A DNA stretch of 18,963 nucleotides from Leclercia sp. UBA7405 (GTDB lineage Bacteria; Pseudomonadota; Gammaproteobacteria; Enterobacterales; Enterobacteriaceae), in the NCBI GenBank assembly GCA_002469605.1, contig DKMV01000379.1, positions 462 through 19,424 on the forward strand, written 5' to 3'. Shown here piece after piece: positions 7,066 through 13,629 of the stretch (positions within the stretch are counted from its first letter, which is position 1; each line of letters begins with the position of its first letter). The translations under genes were made by a program, and so were the position numbers. The notes under the pieces are model-generated. The model saw nothing but the letters and a program-made list of their open reading frames with translations, had not been told where the DNA came from and searched no databases.

Positions 7066-7081
7066 TGTGATGCTCATCACT
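7066..7081. promoter_or_regulatory. CRP-like site 2, azuCR/MFS intergenic region
   Basis: TGTGA-TGCTCA-TCACT matches the CRP core at 9 of 10. It sits 30 bp centre to centre from site 1. It lies just upstream of the azuCR -35 and about 80 bp upstream of the predicted MFS start, so it could act on either gene. Confidence 0.55.
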
Positions 7082-7120
7082 CGTGCAAATGTACAAAATT
7101 CGGCGATCGTAAAAATTAAG

Positions 7121-7149
7121 TTAACAAAAACAGCCAATTGAGCTTTAAA
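7121..7149 (+). promoter_or_regulatory. Candidate promoter of the MFS transporter gene
   Basis: TTAACA (7121-7126, 5 of 6) and TTTAAA (7144-7149, 4 of 6) are separated by 17 bp. The predicted start is near 7156, leaving a leader of about 38 nt before the ATG. Confidence 0.45.
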
Positions 7150-7193
7150 AATTCCCGGTAATTTTAAAATTAATTTTTAATGGCAGAGGAAAA

Positions 7194-8615
7194 ATGGCAG
7201 AAAATATCACCGGTAAAGCGTCTGGGGGGCTCTCTCCCGCCGCGCTGTTGGTTGCCGGCGCCTTCTTTATGGAGTTTCTCGACGGCACGGTGATCGCCAC
7301 CGCGCTGCCGGATATGGCGAAGAGCTTTGGCGTGCAGGCAGTCGACCTCAACATCGGCATCAGCGCCTATCTGATCACCCTTGCAGTGCTTATCCCGGCC
7401 AGCGGCTGGATCGCCGACCGCTTCGGCGCGCGCAAGGTCTTTGCCCTCGCGCTGGCGATCTTCACCCTCGCCTCGGTGCTCTGCGGCCTGGCCACCAGCC
7501 TCGAGCAGTTTGTCGCCATGCGCGTATTGCAGGGGATGGGCGGCGCGCTGATGGTGCCCGTTGGCCGGCTGGCGGTGCTGCGCACCACCCCCAAACATCA
7601 GCTGATAACCGCCATTGCCACCCTGACCTGGCCGGCGCTGGTGGCCCCCATAATCGGCCCGCCGCTGGGCGGGTTTATCACCAGCTATGCCAACTGGCGC
7701 TGGATCTTCTTTATTAACGTGCCGCTGGGGCTGATTGCCATCGCGCTGGCCCTGCGCATTATTCCCGATATCCGCGAAGAGACGCGCCGCCCCTTTGACG
7801 CCCCCGGTTTCATCGCCACCGCCATTGCGATGGTAAGCCTGGTCTACGCCATGGAGTCGATGGGGGCGCAGGAGATAAACCCGCTGGCGATCGTCGCCCT
7901 GCTGGCGACGGGTGTCGTTACCCTGGTCTGGGCGCTACGCCACTTTTCACGTGCGCAGTGGCCGATGATCCGCCTCGACGCGATGCAGGTGCCTACCTTT
8001 AGGGTGACAATGTACGGCGGCTCTCTGTTCCGGGCCTCCATCAGCGCCGTGCCTTTCCTGCTGCCTCTGCTGTTTCAGGTGGGATTCGGCATGGATGCGT
8101 TTCACTCGGGCCTGCTGGTGCTGGCGGTATTTGTCGGCAACCTGACCATCAAGCCCGCCACCACGCCGCTGATCCGCGGGCTGGGGTTTAAAAAACTGCT
8201 GCTGATCAACGGCACGCTCAACGTGCTGGCCCTGCTGGCCTGCGCCTTTTTAACGCCGCACACGCCGGTATGGCTGATTATGCTGATCCTCTATCTTGGC
8301 GGCGTTTTTCGCTCGATTCAGTTTACCGCTATCAGCACCCTCGCCTTTGCGGATGTGCCCTCGCCGCAGATGAGCTATGCCAATACCCTGTTCTCTACCG
8401 CTACCCAGCTGGCGGTAGGGCTGGGGATCACCCTGGGGGCTATCGGTATCCGCATCGGGGAGCTTTTAAGCGGCGCCCTGGGAATGGGCGCCCTGCCCGG
8501 GATTAGCTTCCGGCTGGCCTTTGTGGTGATTGCCCTTATCTGTCTGACGGGGATGTTTGATACCCTCCGGCTGACCAGAGAGGCCGGAAGCGCGGTTTCC
8601 AGCAAGCGGGCATAA
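7194..8615 (+). CDS. DHA2-type MFS drug/proton antiporter
   Basis: A 473-residue inner-membrane protein of the major facilitator superfamily, drug:H+ antiporter 2 (14-helix) branch, resembling E. coli MdtD in motif layout. Visible motifs are LDGTVIATALPDM (29-41, motif D1), GWIADRFGARKVF (71-83, motif A), LQGMGGALMVPVGRLAVLR (112-130, motif B) and a following GPPLGG (motif C). Hydrophobic segments fill most of the length, with a short hydrophilic tail ending SSKRA. The ATG has GCAGAGGAAAA upstream. It diverges from azuCR across a region with two CRP-like sites and converges on an RpiB-like gene. Proteins of this branch export drugs, dyes or metabolites; the substrate is unknown. A sugar or polyol phosphate link through its neighbour is only a guess. 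Confidence 0.85.
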   Translation: MAENITGKASGGLSPAALLVAGAFFMEFLDGTVIATALPDMAKSFGVQAVDLNIGISAYLITLAVLIPASGWIADRFGARKVFALALAIFTLASVLCGLATSLEQFVAMRVLQGMGGALMVPVGRLAVLRTTPKHQLITAIATLTWPALVAPIIGPPLGGFITSYANWRWIFFINVPLGLIAIALALRIIPDIREETRRPFDAPGFIATAIAMVSLVYAMESMGAQEINPLAIVALLATGVVTLVWALRHFSRAQWPMIRLDAMQVPTFRVTMYGGSLFRASISAVPFLLPLLFQVGFGMDAFHSGLLVLAVFVGNLTIKPATTPLIRGLGFKKLLLINGTLNVLALLACAFLTPHTPVWLIMLILYLGGVFRSIQFTAISTLAFADVPSPQMSYANTLFSTATQLAVGLGITLGAIGIRIGELLSGALGMGALPGISFRLAFVVIALICLTGMFDTLRLTREAGSAVSSKRA

Positions 8616-8641
8616 AAAAAGCCAGCACAGGCTGGCTTTTT
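8614..8641. terminator. Shared bidirectional terminator of the MFS and RpiB-like genes
   Basis: GCCAGC and GCTGGC form a 6-bp stem with an ACAG loop, flanked by A7 on the left and T5 on the right. It overlaps the MFS stop codon and precedes the convergent gene's stop by about 15 bp, so it serves both directions. Confidence 0.88.
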
Positions 8642-8656
8642 AACGGTGCTGGCGAA

Positions 8657-9295
8657 TTAGCCGGTAATGCCGCGAACAAAGGCTTCGATCTCTTTATCCT
8701 GGCAGTTTTCAAAGAAGCACTGCTGGAAGCGCTGGCCGCTGACGGCGGTTTTTACCAGCTCGGGGTCGATGGCGCGCAGGGTGTCGAGATAGTTATCTTT
8801 TACCACTGCCGCTTTCACCTGGTTGAGGATCCCGGCGTTACGCACCTGCGGCTCTTTACGCTCTGGCGGGTAGCCTTCACCTTTACGGCCGGTGAACGCT
8901 TTTTCAAAGATGAAGCGCACGTTCAGCTCCGCGCCCCAGCCAAAGCCTTTCGCGAACGGCAGCGCCAGCGCATTGCCGTTGTTGATCTGGGCAAACAGGA
9001 AGGCATCTGCCGGATCGATGCAGTAGCCGCAGTTAACGCCCGGATGAATGTTCAGGGACATCAGCGCGCCCTGGCCGGTGCCGCAGCCGGTTACCACAAA
9101 ATCAACCGCTTTAGAGTTGAGCAGGATGCTGGCCATGATGCCAAGATGAATATAGGTCAGATGGTGGTCATTTTCGTCGCTCATGCCGACGTTATAAACC
9201 GGGAAGCCTTTCTCATCGGCAACGGCGTTAAGTTCGTTGAGGATGATGGCGTTTTTGCTCGCCTGGCTGTTTTCCATCATCAGTGCAATTTTCAT
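8657..9295 (-). CDS. RpiB/LacA/LacB-family sugar-phosphate isomerase-like protein
   Basis: A 212-residue protein whose first 150 residues follow the RpiB/LacA/LacB fold. VVTGCGTGQGALMS (68-80) is the conserved phosphate-binding loop, with Cys71 equivalent to the catalytic cysteine of E. coli RpiB. NGNALAL (106-112) matches the family's later N-x-L segment. It differs from canonical RpiB (about 149 residues) in two ways. The GCDHVG motif carrying the active-site histidine near residue 9 is replaced by MMENSQ. There is also a C-terminal extension of about 60 residues rich in Phe and Cys (RFQQCFFENC), seen in a longer subgroup of this family. The substrate is therefore uncertain; ribose 5-phosphate or galactose 6-phosphate isomerisation should not be assumed. 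The start at 9295 has CAGGAGATCAAG upstream. It is convergent with the MFS gene. Confidence 0.85.
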   Translation of the reverse strand: MKIALMMENSQASKNAIILNELNAVADEKGFPVYNVGMSDENDHHLTYIHLGIMASILLNSKAVDFVVTGCGTGQGALMSLNIHPGVNCGYCIDPADAFLFAQINNGNALALPFAKGFGWGAELNVRFIFEKAFTGRKGEGYPPERKEPQVRNAGILNQVKAAVVKDNYLDTLRAIDPELVKTAVSGQRFQQCFFENCQDKEIEAFVRGITG

Positions 9296-9615
9296 TCTTG
9301 ATCTCCTGAATGCGTGGCGGACGGTGCCGCTGTGGATAGCTGACCCGATCAACCTTACTACTTAGCAAACATACTTTCAAATTAAGTGAAAAATAGTTTT
9401 AAAAAATTAAGATGGGCTCACAATTTCGCGGCTGGAAGGGTTTACGGCGCGATTATCAGGGTTGTAAATACCGCTGCGCCTTACCGATCTGCGTCGGTAA
9501 TGTTGTTAGCCTTACCCCTCTCGCGGCGAAGTGAGGGCATTAACCCCGGCTATTCAGTCCATTGGGTGCGCGGCATAAAGGTAGGATAGCTTATTTCACT
9601 CATGCAGAGCGTTCT
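9296..9615. promoter_or_regulatory. Divergent region between the RpiB-like gene and yecR
   Basis: This 320-bp region holds no supported gene. For the RpiB-like gene, TTGAAA (9380-9375) and TAAGGT (9357-9352) on the minus strand are 17 bp apart and make a tentative promoter. A dyad TTTCA-N7-TGAAA (9375-9391) overlaps its -35 and could be an operator. Nearer yecR, TTACCGA-N6-TCGGTAA (9481-9500) is a perfect 7-bp dyad. A single AAATACCG (9466-9473) resembles half of a FlhDC box; no convincing second half or sigma-28 promoter was seen. Confidence 0.4.
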
Positions 9616-9957
9616 ATGAAAAGAGTATGCGTTAGCGGGCTGCTGTTACTGCTGGCAGGTTGCAACGTCACCCGTCAGGCTGAAGTGAGCCGGGTCGATG
9701 TCCCACAGGGGCTGGTCTGGATGACCTTTGGCGAGGCTATGCTGCAGGATGCCCATTATGACAGCTACGTTACTAACGGCGTTGCCACCCGGGAGTGCCA
9801 GGCGATGGGGTATAACACGGCGATGGCTTACGGGCAGCCGGTAAAAACCTGTAGCCTGATCGGCGGTTCCCTGTGCCTGAATAAAAAGGTCACCATTCAA
9901 TATCAGTGCCAGGGCTATGCCCCACAGCCTGCCATTACCACGTCCGCGTATTATTAA
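9616..9957 (+). CDS. yecR: YecR-like lipoprotein
   Basis: A 113-residue predicted lipoprotein of the YecR-like family. The N-terminus MKRVCVSGLLLLLAGC is a lipoprotein signal, with lipobox LAGC and acylated Cys16. Asn at the next position does not signal inner-membrane retention, so outer-membrane anchoring is expected. The mature part contains further cysteines (TRECQAMGY, KTCSLIGGSLCLN, YQCQGY) that could form disulphides in the periplasm. E. coli yecR lies in the same place, just before ftnA, and belongs to the flagellar FlhDC regulon; its function is unknown. The frame is open for 18 codons upstream, but only this start gives the signal peptide. The ribosome site is weak (CAGAGCGTTCT). 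Confidence 0.88.
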   Translation: MKRVCVSGLLLLLAGCNVTRQAEVSRVDVPQGLVWMTFGEAMLQDAHYDSYVTNGVATRECQAMGYNTAMAYGQPVKTCSLIGGSLCLNKKVTIQYQCQGYAPQPAITTSAYY

Positions 9958-9961
9958 TTAC

Positions 9962-9986
9962 GTTGCCAGTGCGTGCGGCTGGCAAC
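9962..9986 (+). terminator. Stem-loop after yecR, possible weak terminator
   Basis: GTTGCCAG and CTGGCAAC pair perfectly over 8 bp with a 9-nt loop, starting 5 bp after the yecR stop. The following bases are ATTATTA, not a T-run, so termination would be inefficient or factor-dependent. Confidence 0.5.
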
Positions 9987-10091
9987 ATTATTAAACACGA
10001 AACAGAATAGTTCTCATTAATATAGATTAAATATCCTCAATGCGTGTTATTCCCATTCGTATTATTATCATTTCATTATTTATATTAACTT

Positions 10092-10120
10092 TTGCAAATA
10101 CATAAATAACAAATTATAGT
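10092..10120 (+). promoter_or_regulatory. ftnA promoter with possible upstream Fur-like repeats
   Basis: TTGCAA (10092-10097, 4 of 6) and TATAGT (10115-10120, 5 of 6) are separated by 17 bp, giving a start near 10127 and a leader of about 36 nt. Upstream, 10060-10080 carries ATTATTATCATTTCATTATTT, which resembles overlapping Fur hexamers (NATWAT). E. coli ftnA is activated by Fur-Fe2+ countering H-NS, so an AT-rich region with such repeats is expected; individual sites are uncertain. Confidence 0.5.
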
Positions 10121-10162
10121 GACGCTCGCGTTGACCTGTTAATAATAAAACGGAGCTACACC

Positions 10163-10660
10163 ATGCTTAAAAATGAAATGATCGACAAGCTGAATGAGCA
10201 AATGAATCTGGAGCTTTTCTCCTCCCTGCTGTATCAGCAGATGAGCGCCTGGTGTAGCTATCACAGTTTTGAAGGTGCCGCCGCCTTTATGCGCCGCCAC
10301 GCGCAGGAAGAGATGATGCACATGCAGCGTCTGTTCGATTACCTGACCGATACCGGCAGCCTGCCGCGCATCAATCCGGTGGCCTCGCCCTTTGCCGAAT
10401 ATGGCTCGCTGGATGAGCTGTTCCGCGCCACCTACGAGCATGAGCAGTTGATCACCCAGAAAATTAACGAGCTGGTGCATGCAGCAATGACCAGCCAGGA
10501 TTATCCGACCTTTAATTTCCTGCAGTGGTATGTGGCAGAGCAGCACGAAGAAGAGAAACTCTTTAAATCCGTTCTCGATAAATTATCTCTGGCCGGTAAA
10601 TCGGGCGAAGGGCTGTACTTTATTGATAAAGAACTCTCCACTCTCGACGCGCAAAAATAA
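10163..10660 (+). CDS. ftnA: Ferritin FtnA, non-haem iron storage
   Basis: Cytosolic iron-storage ferritin of 165 residues, the usual length; 24 subunits form the iron-holding shell. The complete ferroxidase set is present: Glu17, Tyr24, Glu49, Glu50, His53, Glu94, Glu126, Gln127, Glu129 and Glu130 (in [17 protein letters not shown] and VAEQHEEE). It therefore can oxidise Fe(II), unlike the ftnB product encoded 5.7 kb upstream. The ATG has ACGGAGCTACACC upstream. It follows yecR after a 205-bp AT-rich gap with its own promoter, so it is independently transcribed. Confidence 0.97.
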   Translation: MLKNEMIDKLNEQMNLELFSSLLYQQMSAWCSYHSFEGAAAFMRRHAQEEMMHMQRLFDYLTDTGSLPRINPVASPFAEYGSLDELFRATYEHEQLITQKINELVHAAMTSQDYPTFNFLQWYVAEQHEEEKLFKSVLDKLSLAGKSGEGLYFIDKELSTLDAQK

Positions 10661-10668
10661 TATATCGT

Positions 10669-10686
10669 GGCGCCTTCACGGGCGCC
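10669..10686 (+). terminator. Stem-loop after ftnA, probable weak terminator
   Basis: GGCGCC and GGCGCC, self-complementary hexamers, flank a 6-nt loop 8 bp after the ftnA stop. Only a broken T-rich stretch (GTTACTATTT) follows. Probable 3' end of ftnA, and possibly of the convergent small gene. Confidence 0.45.
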
Positions 10687-10727
10687 GTTACTATTTCCCC
10701 GCACCATAAATAAATCTGTTCTCTCTT

Positions 10728-11069
10728 TTACATACAGCCCGCGCAGCTTGTACAGCGCCAGTCCTGTCGGTTAACGGCCTGGTAAAACTGCCGGTAGCTG
10801 GCGGTTTCGAGCGGGATGCCGTGATCGTAAAAGAGATCGGTTAACCATTCGACGTTCTCGATAATCCATTCATCCTCCTCCAGCCCCTGCGCAAAGGTCT
10901 CGTCCTCCGGATCGATAATGGAGTAGATAGCATAGGTACCCATATCTTTTTCCTGCCGGGCCTCCGGTAAGGTAATGGGCTCTCCCTGCCAGAGGATTTG
11001 CCAGTGGCCGTGGCACAGTAAATTTCCGGAACGGCTCCAGGTCGCCTGGAATGGGTTAATCCCGCGCAT
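10728..11069 (-). CDS. Hypothetical acidic protein with C-terminal CxxCxxC
   Basis: I do not recognise this 113-residue protein. It starts MRGINPFQATW, has an early LCHGHW with one Cys and two His, and a strongly acidic middle (DPEDETF at about 53-59, EEDEW at 64-68). It ends in WRCTSCAGCM, where Cys106, Cys109 and Cys112 form CxxCxxC. There is no signal peptide or membrane segment. The cysteine and histidine spacing could bind a metal, but no fold is assigned. The start is supported by GTGAGGCGGTT just before ATG. It sits between ftnA and tyrP, where E. coli K-12 has yecH, but the sequence does not resemble YecH as I recall it. It diverges from tyrP. The good ribosome site and lack of a competing gene make it a likely real gene. 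Confidence 0.65.
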   Translation of the reverse strand: MRGINPFQATWSRSGNLLCHGHWQILWQGEPITLPEARQEKDMGTYAIYSIIDPEDETFAQGLEEDEWIIENVEWLTDLFYDHGIPLETASYRQFYQAVNRQDWRCTSCAGCM

Positions 11070-11200
11070 AACCGCCTCACTATTTTTGATATTTTGCGAA
11101 GATTGTTTAGGTTACGCCCGATCCCGGCGCGGCAATATTGCCCTTACGAAGTAGGTGGATAAACCAAAAGTGTTGGGGCGACGGCCTAAAGGTAAACCAC

Positions 11201-11218
11201 TGTAATCTATTCGTTACA
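11201..11218. promoter_or_regulatory. Strong TyrR box of tyrP
   Basis: TGTAAT-CTATTC-GTTACA matches the TyrR box TGTAAA-N6-TTTACA at 10 of 12 defined positions. It lies just upstream of the tyrP -35. TyrR controls E. coli tyrP, repressing with tyrosine and activating with phenylalanine. Confidence 0.75.
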
Positions 11219-11223
11219 CTGCT

Positions 11224-11241
11224 TGTAACGCCGGTTTGACG
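11224..11241. promoter_or_regulatory. Weak TyrR box overlapping the tyrP -35
   Basis: TGTAAC-GCCGGT-TTGACG matches the TyrR box at 8 of 12 positions, 23 bp from the strong box and overlapping the -35. A strong box plus an adjacent weak box over the polymerase site is the arrangement described for E. coli tyrP. Confidence 0.55.
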
Positions 11242-11264
11242 ACGCGGAACTTTTGCCTTACTCT
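11236..11264 (+). promoter_or_regulatory. tyrP promoter
   Basis: TTGACG (11236-11241, 5 of 6) and TACTCT (11259-11264, weak) are 17 bp apart. Transcription would begin near 11271, about 40 nt before the GTG start. Confidence 0.6.
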
Positions 11265-11309
11265 GCGCCGCAGATTTGGTCGCGATATCGCAAGGCAGTA
11301 GAGGAAAGA

Positions 11310-12521
11310 GTGAAGAACAGAACGCTGGGAAGTATTTTTATCGTCGCAGGGACGACGATTGGCGCAGGGATGCTGGCGATGCCGCTGGCAGCTGCGGGGG
11401 TAGGTTTTGGCGTCACGCTGCTGTTACTGGTCGGGCTGTGGGCGCTGATGTGCTATACCGCCCTGCTGCTGCTGGAAGTCTATCAGCATGTACCGGCCGA
11501 TACCGGGCTTGGCTCGCTGGCCGGGCGCTATCTCGGGCGCTACGGCCAGTGGCTCACCGGCTTTAGCATGATGTTTCTGATGTATGCCCTGACGGCGGCC
11601 TATATCAGCGGCGCGGGGGAGCTTATCGCGTCGAGCCTCAACGACTGGTTCGGTGCTAACATCGCCCCTTCAACCGGGGTTATCTTCTTTACGCTCATTG
11701 GTGGCGGCGTGGTCTGCGTGGGCACCGCGCTGGTGGATCTGTTTAACCGCTTCCTCTTTTCGGCCAAAATTATCTTCCTGATCGTGATGCTGGCGCTGCT
11801 GGTACCCCATATCCACCAGGTCAATCTGCTGACCCTGCCGCTGGAAAAGGGGCTGGCCCTCTCCGCCATTCCGGTCATTTTCACCTCCTTTGGCTTTCAC
11901 GGCAGCGTGCCGAGCATCGTCAGCTATATGAACGGCAACGTGCGCAAGCTGCGCTGGATCTTTATTACCGGCAGCGCCATCCCGCTGATCGCCTATATCT
12001 TCTGGCAGCTTGTGACCCTTGGCAGCATCAACTCCACCACCTTTATGGGGCTGATGGCCAGCCACTCCGGGCTGAACGGCTTCCTGCAGGCGCTGCGTGA
12101 AGTGGTGGCCTCTCCCCACGTGGAGCTGGCGGTGCACCTGTTTGCCGACCTGGCGCTGGCGACCTCCTTCCTGGGCGTGGCCCTGGGGCTGTTTGATTAT
12201 CTTGCCGATCTGTTCCAGCGCCGCCGCTCCGTTGCCGGGCGCGTGCAGACCGGGGCGATCACCTTCCTGCCGCCGCTGGCTTTCGCCCTCTTCTACCCGC
12301 GCGGGTTCGTGATGGCGCTGGGCTACGCGGGGGTGGCGCTGGCGGTGCTGGCGCTGCTGCTGCCTGCGATGCTGGTATGGAAAAGCCGTGAACAGCACCC
12401 CGGCGGCGCGTATCGCGTGCCGGGCGGAAAGACGGCGCTGTGCCTGGTGTTTGCCTGCGGGATTGGGGTAATACTGGTGCAGGCAGGTATCGCCGCCGGA
12501 ATATTGCCGGAAGTGGGATAA
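11310..12521 (+). CDS. tyrP: Tyrosine-specific transporter TyrP
   Basis: Inner-membrane proton-driven tyrosine importer of the aromatic amino acid permease (ArAAP/HAAAP) family, 403 residues as in E. coli. Near-identity is seen through [20 protein letters not shown], the signature start of the family, [35 protein letters not shown] and [18 protein letters not shown]. About 11 membrane segments are expected. The start is a GTG (VKNRTLG), preceded by GTAGAGGAAAGA; an ATG 19 codons upstream is rejected because it lies inside the promoter and is not conserved. Regulation by TyrR is supported by two boxes at the promoter. It ends at a strong bidirectional terminator shared with convergent yecA. 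Confidence 0.96.
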   Translation: MKNRTLGSIFIVAGTTIGAGMLAMPLAAAGVGFGVTLLLLVGLWALMCYTALLLLEVYQHVPADTGLGSLAGRYLGRYGQWLTGFSMMFLMYALTAAYISGAGELIASSLNDWFGANIAPSTGVIFFTLIGGGVVCVGTALVDLFNRFLFSAKIIFLIVMLALLVPHIHQVNLLTLPLEKGLALSAIPVIFTSFGFHGSVPSIVSYMNGNVRKLRWIFITGSAIPLIAYIFWQLVTLGSINSTTFMGLMASHSGLNGFLQALREVVASPHVELAVHLFADLALATSFLGVALGLFDYLADLFQRRRSVAGRVQTGAITFLPPLAFALFYPRGFVMALGYAGVALAVLALLLPAMLVWKSREQHPGGAYRVPGGKTALCLVFACGIGVILVQAGIAAGILPEVG

Positions 12522-12522
12522 G

Positions 12523-12549
12523 AAAAAGGGCTCTTATGAGCCCTTTTTT
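12523..12549. terminator. Bidirectional terminator between tyrP and yecA
   Basis: GGGCTC and GAGCCC pair around a TTAT loop, with A5 before and T6 after, so the structure ends both tyrP and yecA transcripts. It fills the short gap between the two stop codons. Confidence 0.93.
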
Positions 12550-12550
12550 A

Positions 12551-13219
12551 TTAATGTAAGCAGCAGCTTTTGAATTTCTTACCGCTACCGCACGGGCAGG
12601 GATCGTTGCGCCCGACCTTAGTGCCGTTAACGATCGGCTGCTGGGTTTGTGGCTGCTGCGGATTAGCAGACCAGTAGTTATACAGACGCAGCGCCGCAGG
12701 GCGGATCTGCTCCACGCTCTGGTGGTACTCCGCTTCGGTCATCTCATCCAGGCGCGGGAACTGTTCTTCAGAGCCGTGCAGGGCAATGGCGTCCAGATCC
12801 GCTTTTAACTCTTCCGGCAGGGCCGACCAGTCGGTTAAGCCCACACCGCGCATATAGCCGAAGCACCACTCTTCCACCACGGTGTAGTCCTGCCCCTCAA
12901 CGTCGTTGACGCCAAACATCGGCTCGAACTGGTCCGGGTAATCACTCAGACGTTCAGCGATATCGTTCATATGCTTGAAGCAGAGGTTAATGAAGCGGTT
13001 CATTTCACGCTCGTTCTTCCAGCGCGGAATATTTTTCTCGCCGCCCCATACCGCCACCAGCCAGCGGTCGGGCTCTACCACCATCGGGCCGGACAGGACA
13101 GCGGTGAGCATGCCGTCGAGCTCAGAGATGTCCATAATGGAGTCGTCGTCGTGACCGTAAGTCATTAACGTCTCTTCCAGCCACTCCATTTCACTTGCAT
13201 TTAACGGGCCTTCGGACAT
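12551..13219 (-). CDS. yecA: YecA, UPF0149 family protein with SEC-C zinc motif
   Basis: A 222-residue cytosolic protein matching E. coli YecA. The N-terminal part is a UPF0149 domain ([34 protein letters not shown]). A Gln/Pro-rich linker at about 185-197 leads to a C-terminal SEC-C metal-binding domain ([19 protein letters not shown]), with Cys208, Cys210, Cys219 and Cys220 or His222 as zinc ligands. The same motif at the end of SecA binds SecB and ribosomes, and E. coli YecA has been reported to interact with SecB and ribosomes. The ATG has TCAGGAGCAGCAAA upstream. The gene is transcribed alone, away from the liv-like operon, and ends at the tyrP terminator. Confidence 0.95.
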   Translation of the reverse strand: MSEGPLNASEMEWLEETLMTYGHDDDSIMDISELDGMLTAVLSGPMVVEPDRWLVAVWGGEKNIPRWKNEREMNRFINLCFKHMNDIAERLSDYPDQFEPMFGVNDVEGQDYTVVEEWCFGYMRGVGLTDWSALPEELKADLDAIALHGSEEQFPRLDEMTEAEYHQSVEQIRPAALRLYNYWSANPQQPQTQQPIVNGTKVGRNDPCPCGSGKKFKSCCLH

Positions 13220-13454
13220 TTTGCTGCTCCTGATTCTGACAATAATACTCAGATCCTACCACAGATTAGGCCCCAGAAGGGTCGCGACAGCGCACGGGCT
13301 GAATTCGGGCCCCAAAGAGTGATCCTTGCACCACTTACAGGCATCGATGTTAACGAGATGTGATCCCCGCTGTAATTTCATCTCATCGCGCCGGGGGGCA
13401 GAAAACGGCGCTCTATACTCAGAATTATCGGAGTCCATAGCCGGATTTCCGATC

Positions 13455-13470
13455 TGGCAGCCATTTTGCT
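13455..13470 (+). promoter_or_regulatory. Candidate sigma-54 promoter of the liv-like operon
   Basis: TGGCAG-CCATT-TTGCT keeps the essential GG (-24) and GC (-12) with exactly 10 nt between them and matches TGGCAC-N5-TTGCW at 10 of 11 defined positions. Transcription would start near 13481. TGCACCA at 13327 is a perfect NtrC half site centred roughly 145 bp upstream of that point, a usual distance for an enhancer. No convincing sigma-70 promoter competes. Nitrogen control of an amino acid importer would make sense but is inferred. Confidence 0.5.
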
Positions 13471-13475
13471 TATCT

Positions 13476-13492
13476 TTTCCAGGTCCTGGAAA
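13476..13492. promoter_or_regulatory. 17-bp perfect palindrome at the expected liv-like transcription start
   Basis: TTTCCAGG-T-CCTGGAAA has perfect 8-bp arms around a single central base and covers the start site predicted from the sigma-54-type element. A loop this short argues against an RNA hairpin and for a dimeric repressor's operator. The binding protein is unknown. Confidence 0.5.
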
Positions 13493-13629
13493 CCTCGCCG
13501 TTGTAAGCAGAGCGTTGTCGGTCCGTCGTTCAGAGCATTTTGTCTTATTAATGTGTTTGTATTGGGTGCGCCAGCAGGCGTTCGGCTACACACGGTTGTG
13601 CAAAAACCGCTCAGATAAGGTAAATAATA

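Larger units (their letters stand above)
13220..13629. promoter_or_regulatory. 410-bp divergent control region between yecA and the liv-like operon
   Basis: No gene is supported here. It holds the sigma-54-type promoter (13455-13470), the palindrome at 13476-13492, and an upstream TGCACCA (13327-13333) identical to one arm of an NtrC site. The predicted liv-like leader is about 150 nt. The yecA promoter must lie near 13230-13330 but no good hexamers were identified. Confidence 0.5.

Noticed and set aside
10728..11069. Calling the small protein YecH because of its position
   Set aside because: Length and sequence do not match YecH as I recall it; position alone is not enough.
11670..12398. 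Long frame antisense to tyrP
   Set aside because: Composition (Gln, His, Arg rich) is typical of an antisense frame of a membrane protein gene, and tyrP is certain.
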